Assembly (NCBI GenBank): GCA_963930655.1
Contig: OZ005600.1
Location: 15,523,501 to 15,587,500 of the forward strand
Reading direction: 5' to 3'
Source of the DNA: Myrica gale
Taxonomy: Eukaryota; Streptophyta; Magnoliopsida; Fagales; Myricaceae
DNA: 64,000 nt
A program made the position numbers and the translations under genes. The notes below the pieces were generated by a model. That model searched no databases. It worked only from the letters and a program-made list of their open reading frames with translations, and was not told the origin of the DNA. Within the stretch, counting starts at the first letter, position 1, and each line of letters begins with the position of its first letter. This document shows, piece after piece, positions 59,560-64,000 of this stretch.

Positions 59560-61181
59560 GCCAAGTGCACATGCGTGTGTTCTCTTCTGTATTAAACGTC
59601 TACAGGAAGCCCTCCATTCTTTTGTTTGGCAGCAGGGGGTGAATCAATGAATCTGAAGAGCTATATGAATGGGTGGAAAACAATACTTTGCCGGTCCAAG
59701 AGGAGAGTAGAATGGAATAGTTCATCTCTTAGATGACCATATAAGGAATGGCCAATCATAGTAAGAAAACAGCACAGCAATCATTTTGCCCTAGATGACT
59801 ATGCTACAAATAATATTCATCATTTCTGAATTTTTCCATCTGCATTCTTCTAAAATGAATAGAGGCATGCTGTAGTTACTCACCAAAAGGGACTACAGGT
59901 GGTATCCCGGAGAGATCTCCCCCCAACACAAAAAAGAAAAGGGAAAATAAAGTTGTAAAGAAACTTACAAACACGGTTGTCCAATATGATGGTTGTCTAC
60001 ACAACCGAAACATAATTGTATACATCCCTGATGATGGAAGGGCACTCAAAGTCCAATTGATGACATAGAAGCCAGCCAAATTCCCCCATATGGCCATAAA
60101 TTGCAGTATTGTAAAGGAGCTGCATGCACCAAAACAGACGTTTCAAGCACTTAGAGAAGGGTCTATAAGATTATAAGCCATCTAAAAAAATCTTGAGGAA
60201 AGCTTTTGGGCATAGTATCATGAGCAATAATTGTTTGACTGTTGAGGAGCGGGAGTTGCAATGGCATAATAAATTACTATTCTGGAAAGCGTTCTAGAGA
60301 ATGGGACAAAGTTTTTGTTTGTCCGGTGATTAAAACAGAATTCTTATCTTTCTTCTGTTCTGGATGATTGAGGAAACACTATCTTAATCCCCTTTACAGG
60401 CTATGTTGATTTTGATGCAAAATGTTTCATTAGTAGAATTTTTAAATAGAAATACTTTTAGGGAAAATAACTTATTTTAACTTGTTTGGTGGGAATACAG
60501 AAGATCAACCAAAAATGCTCGTCCAGTATTTGAATTTTTCATTAGAGAATACTTTTAGCAAAAATAAACCTAATTCTAACTTGTTTGGTTGGGATAGTGA
60601 AGATCAACCAAAAATGTTTCTATAGTATTTGCCCCCGCTGAAAATTTCCTCATAGACAAATACCAAAAACATCAAAAGACCCTGGGCAGCTGGCAGCAGA
60701 GAGGATGGAGGGAAAAATTATGGAGGAGGTGGTGGTGCAGAAGAGGTGGTCTGTGAGACCAGGTTTGTGAAACTGCGAAGCGTTTGACAATATTCATATG
60801 ATTCCAGCAAGCCTTGGCTTGGAAAGAACCACGCAGGTTCAACATAGGCCAGATATGACTGATGGGCAAGTCTCGATCAAATAGAAAAGGCTTGTATAAC
60901 TTGATCTAGTCAATATGGTTAGAACCAGTTGAGTTGAAGTCTTTTCTGCTGAGATTTATTGCCAATGAGGCCAGTGATTAATGGCAAAGGATTAGGCTGG
61001 CTGCAGCAGCCCATCATGCATAGCAGAAATCTGAATAGAGATGGGGAGAAAAGGGTGTGGTATTGGTTGGTGGAGGAGATTCAGGGAAAAAGGGAGAGGA
61101 AAGGTGATGGTGTAGAGTAGATGCGAGCAGAGGTATCTTGAGAGAGTGGAAGAGAGAGATCTGCAAGAGAGGGTGAAGACC

Positions 61182-61228
<47 letters not shown>

Positions 61229-64000
61229 AGAGGGACAAGGACAAAAGAACAAGAAAGAGAAGAGAGGGTGGCACACTGGTGCTGCAATGGTTCTGGAGAT
61301 GACTTCATAAGCCATTTTAACGGGGCTCACCTCCCGTTCAAAATCCAATGGTTTCCTCCTATTTTAAAACCGATGCATGACACATGCCCGATTTCTTATC
61401 CAAAGGCTGTAAAATTATGACGTCAATCTCCCTGACCAGACTAACACCGTTGAGGCTAACGGCATAAACAGCCAATCCTCTATTGCACATCCCCCACATC
61501 TCTTTCTCATTCACACCTCCTCTCTTGCACTTCTCTCACGTCTCTTTCAACAGCCACCAGAAATTGAGTCATGTGTCTTGGGCCTTCCATCGGCAATCTC
61601 TTGCACCTCAGCCACCAGAAATTGGCGATGGAAGGCCCAAGACACAGGACTCAACCAACAGCCACGGTTAGTCTCAAAACACTACCGTGAACCAAAGACA
61701 ACAACTCCAAAGTTGTCGGTAAGTTCATTACACCAACACGCATGAGTTGCTCCGACAGTTTCTAGAACAGAAACAACACACAAGGAGAAACAAGAGCCTG
61801 AGGGCTATGCTAAGAGATTGAGATCAATTGAGAGATGGAAATCAGAGTAGAGGCTCTGATACCATGTCAAATTGGTCTGAATACAGCCTCTCTAGGGTTT
61901 ATTTTCCATTATATAGACAAAGATTTACATAAGTTTCCGGCTGATATATTGAACCTACCCACTCTATACAAGGAAACAATCCACAACTCATATACAGCCC
62001 ATTATCCATTACCATATTTACAGCTAGAACATGTAAGGAAAGAATCATAGCACCAAATCATATCTCAGAAATTATAGCACCCGAATCATATCTCACTGAC
62101 ATAGGCCACTTCTCCTTTTCACTGCTACTCACCGCTCCAACAAAGAGATAAAATCCGCATAAAAAGGGTGTCTTAAAATCCGCATAAAAAGGGTGTCTTG
62201 GAGTGTTGAAGGCATCAATGTCGGTGGCAATGGTAGAAATCGGGATGATTTTGAAAACAGATCGAGAACTTGCAGATAGATCGAGAAGATAGTCACCGAG
62301 GGGGGTTTGGGTGAGCGAAACAGATCTCCGATGGGGAGTAAATTAATTTCACGCCGTTAACCTCAAGGGAATTACCAGACAAATAGTGTTATGATGCAGC
62401 AATTTTACAGCCTTTGGATAAGAAATCAGGCAAGTGTCATACATCAGTTTTAAAATAGGAGGAAACCGGTGGATTTTGAATGGGAGTTGAGCCGCTCCCC
62501 ATATTAACTGTTTTGGATGTTGCTTCAATTGACCACTTATCTCCATTGACCAGAGGTTTTAGGTTGCAACAAACACTAGATTATGCGAAAAGCAATTTCA
62601 AAAAGTATCTTTGCTACCTGAGATCAGTTTGAAGGCCATATTTAGTTCAGAGAATACAATTACGATGGCTTTTGCAACCATTACTAATGAGATTGAAGCT
62701 TACTTGGTTTCCAACATCACAACAAAGGCCTGCAACCAAATACATCCAGAGAGTGCCACCAGTGAAACCTCTTCCATTTCACTTTTTTCATAGGCATAGG
62801 AATTTATGCTGATTACAAACACAACAATTGCCTGCAGATCATAGCCAGCATCAATAGTTAAAAGTAACCGCCACCAAGCAAACTAATGTTGCTTTAATAC
62901 CAATTGGGTAAACAAAAAAACACTCGCTAGAAATGATGAAATGATGTTAGAAGACCTTTCTTTTTCTTTCAAATGAGAGATAAAATACTACAAAAATTAA
63001 CACCAAGAGGGGATGCATACAGGAGTATTCAAGATAAATACCATGAAAGACTCGAATGACAAAGCAATAATTCGGTTTTCTATTATAAATCTATTAAAAA
63101 ACACAAAGAAAATTGGTGGACCAACTCTAGAAGGGAAAATTACACTTTACCACCCTAAACTACCACCTCATTTGCAATTTACTCCCTAAACTACCACTGT
63201 TGCCAATTGACTCCCTCAAACTACCATTTCTTTGCAATTTACCCCCAAATTGAAGATCTAACCATTGAGATTGTACCACATGGCATAGTTTTTAATGGTT
63301 AGATATTCAGTTGGGGGATAAATTGGAAAGTAGTAGTTTGGGGAGTAAATTGCAAATGAGGTGGTAGTTTAGGGTGGTAAAGTGTAATTTTCCCACACTA
63401 GAAATTAACAAGACAAACACCCAATGTGTTCAAACTAAGAAAACAAACCATGGTTGCGACACTAACATTAGAAGAAGAAAGAAGAATATGGTACCAAACA
63501 GAACTCACATGGAAGAGAGATCGGCCAAACCATCCAGCAAATGTGCTAGGATTCAGAAGCCTGCTCAGAAAATAATACTGTGTGAGTTCGATAACATTGA
63601 CCAAGAGGGAGCATAACCTGATACAGCAACTAGCCAAAGCCCCAGCTCCAGCAAATAAAACAGTTACAAGATTCGACACGTGAAATGTAAACAAGGTGGA
63701 TAAGTCATGAGGTCAAACCTCCCTGCTTGGCTGTAAAATAAAATTTGTGGATGCTGCATTACAGTTTCTTCACTGAGATCTTTGTCAAGGACACCAACTA
63801 GAACAGGAATACTAGTGTAGAAAACATTATAAGCCATCAAGCTGACAGAATTGAAAAGACTGGTTCCAGAGACACCTGAAGTAAAAGAGAAACTGAAAAG
63901 TTTCTTAACGTCAGTAAAAATAGAGAAAAGCATCAAAACAAGGTATGCTATACGCGAACACTTACAAGATCTGGATGAAACATAACAGTAGGGATTTATA
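58739..64000 (-). CDS. ALA2: ALA2-type P4-ATPase (phospholipid flippase), C-terminal exons only
   Basis: Minus strand, cut by the right window edge. Exons: 64000-63966 (partial), 63892-63719, 63560-63509, 62831-62704, 60119-59969 and 59071-58739; all junctions are GT-AG and in phase. The encoded 290 or so residues are the last membrane helices and cytosolic tail of a P4-ATPase: SGTSLFNSVSLMAYNVFYTS, DKDLSEETVMQHPQILF, NPSTFAGWFGRSLF, EKSEMEEVSLVALSGCIW, SSGMYTIMFRLCRQPSYW, KYFRYTYRPSKINTLQQAER and the tail ending SSYSRNCKDN. These match Arabidopsis ALA2, which moves aminophospholipids (phosphatidylserine) across prevacuolar/endosomal membranes with an ALIS subunit. The catalytic domains lie outside the window. 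The introns of 2.6 and 0.9 kb are swollen by repeats. The piece shows no disabling change. Confidence 0.95.
59526..59560. repeat. (GT)n microsatellite in an ALA2 intron
   Basis: About 15 GT repeats within the last ALA2 intron (59072-59968). The rest of that intron shows no gene. Confidence 0.85.
61179..61224. repeat. (GA)n microsatellite in an ALA2 intron
   Basis: A purine repeat, GAGAGAGA for about 40 bases, in the large ALA2 intron (60120-62703). Open frames on the opposite strand here are low-complexity Ser/Leu runs, not genes. Confidence 0.9.
61316..62512. mobile_element. MULE-like long-terminal-inverted-repeat element in an ALA2 intron
   Basis: About 61320-61480 and 62345-62503 are inverted copies of each other, sharing GGTTTCCTCCTATTTTAAAA, ATTTCTTATCCAAAGGCTG and AGGCTAACGGC-type segments. 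Possible target duplications are ATTTTAACG and ATATTAACT, 7 of 9 matching, so the exact ends are uncertain. No transposase is inside. The interior holds a CT-rich stretch, a palindrome and part of an LTR retrotransposon in reverse. Confidence 0.6.
61853..62100 (-). mobile_element. LTR retrotransposon fragment with primer binding site, trapped inside the MULE-like element
   Basis: GCTCTGATACCA at 61853-61864 is the complement of a TGGTATCAGAGC primer binding site, so an LTR should lie to its right in reverse. The AT-rich stretch to about 62100 fits. The other side has no gag-pol. Confidence 0.5.
63124..63403. mobile_element. MULE-type MITE, 262 bp, in an ALA2 intron
   Basis: The element proper is 63133-63394. 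It starts GGGAAAATTACACTTTACCA and ends with its inverted copy TGGTAAAGTGTAATTTTCCC. The flanks ACTCTAGAA (63124-63132) and ACACTAGAA (63395-63403) are a 9-bp duplication with one difference. It lies between two ALA2 exons and is related in style, not clearly in sequence, to the MITE at 12262. Confidence 0.9.

Noticed and set aside
60992..61348. Minus-strand open frame with long Ser/Leu runs
   Set aside because: Caused by the (GA)n microsatellite in an ALA2 intron; low complexity only.

Overview
This is a window of plant nuclear DNA, most likely from a core eudicot and possibly a woody one. It is AT-rich, its genes are intron-rich, and mobile elements make up more than half of it. The gene families are plant ones: an SBP-box factor with a miR156 site, a plant TPX2, an RR-TZF zinc finger protein and a plant P4-ATPase. 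I cannot name the species.

Layout. 1-5595 is the right-hand part of a decayed CACTA (En/Spm) transposon. It abuts a hAT-like relic (5596-5737) and a dead L1-type LINE on the minus strand (about 5746-8450). An SPL3/4/5-type gene (9228-10904, +) carries a miR156/157 site just after its stop codon. Two non-autonomous elements follow: a MULE-type MITE at 12262-12660 and a hAT at 13139-14505. A complete 20-exon TPX2 gene lies on the minus strand (20698-15541). A second hAT element is at 21584-22587. A two-exon O-methyltransferase gene (25862-24570, -) lacks the expected catalytic histidine.

From about 26 to 39 kb there is no intact gene. This stretch holds a 437-bp tandem duplication, a 116-bp minisatellite, and a second decayed CACTA-like element (about 30.2-38.96 kb) full of CGATCGATCG palindromes. 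That element is interrupted by a Copia-type LTR with its own 97-bp minisatellite. A solo LTR (39481-45799) is split by a 6.07-kb Ty3/Gypsy element (39565-45630).

A PP2C phosphatase gene of the PIA1-like group (45985-49349, +) begins just after this nest and has a nonsense codon at a conserved tryptophan. Behind it is a Pack-MULE (50126-52487) carrying pieces of at least four host genes. An RR-TZF (SOMNUS/TZF5-like) CCCH gene (55895-56935, +) and the last exons of an ALA2-type phospholipid flippase gene (64000-58739, -, cut by the window edge) complete the gene set.

The genes do not form a pathway. TPX2 next to a SOM-type TZF, and TZF5 next to ALA2, are each neighbouring pairs in Arabidopsis as I recall them. 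This window holds TPX2, one TZF and ALA2 together, which looks like the ancestral arrangement. All exon coordinates were deduced by eye from reading frame, splice signals and family knowledge; no alignment or search was run.
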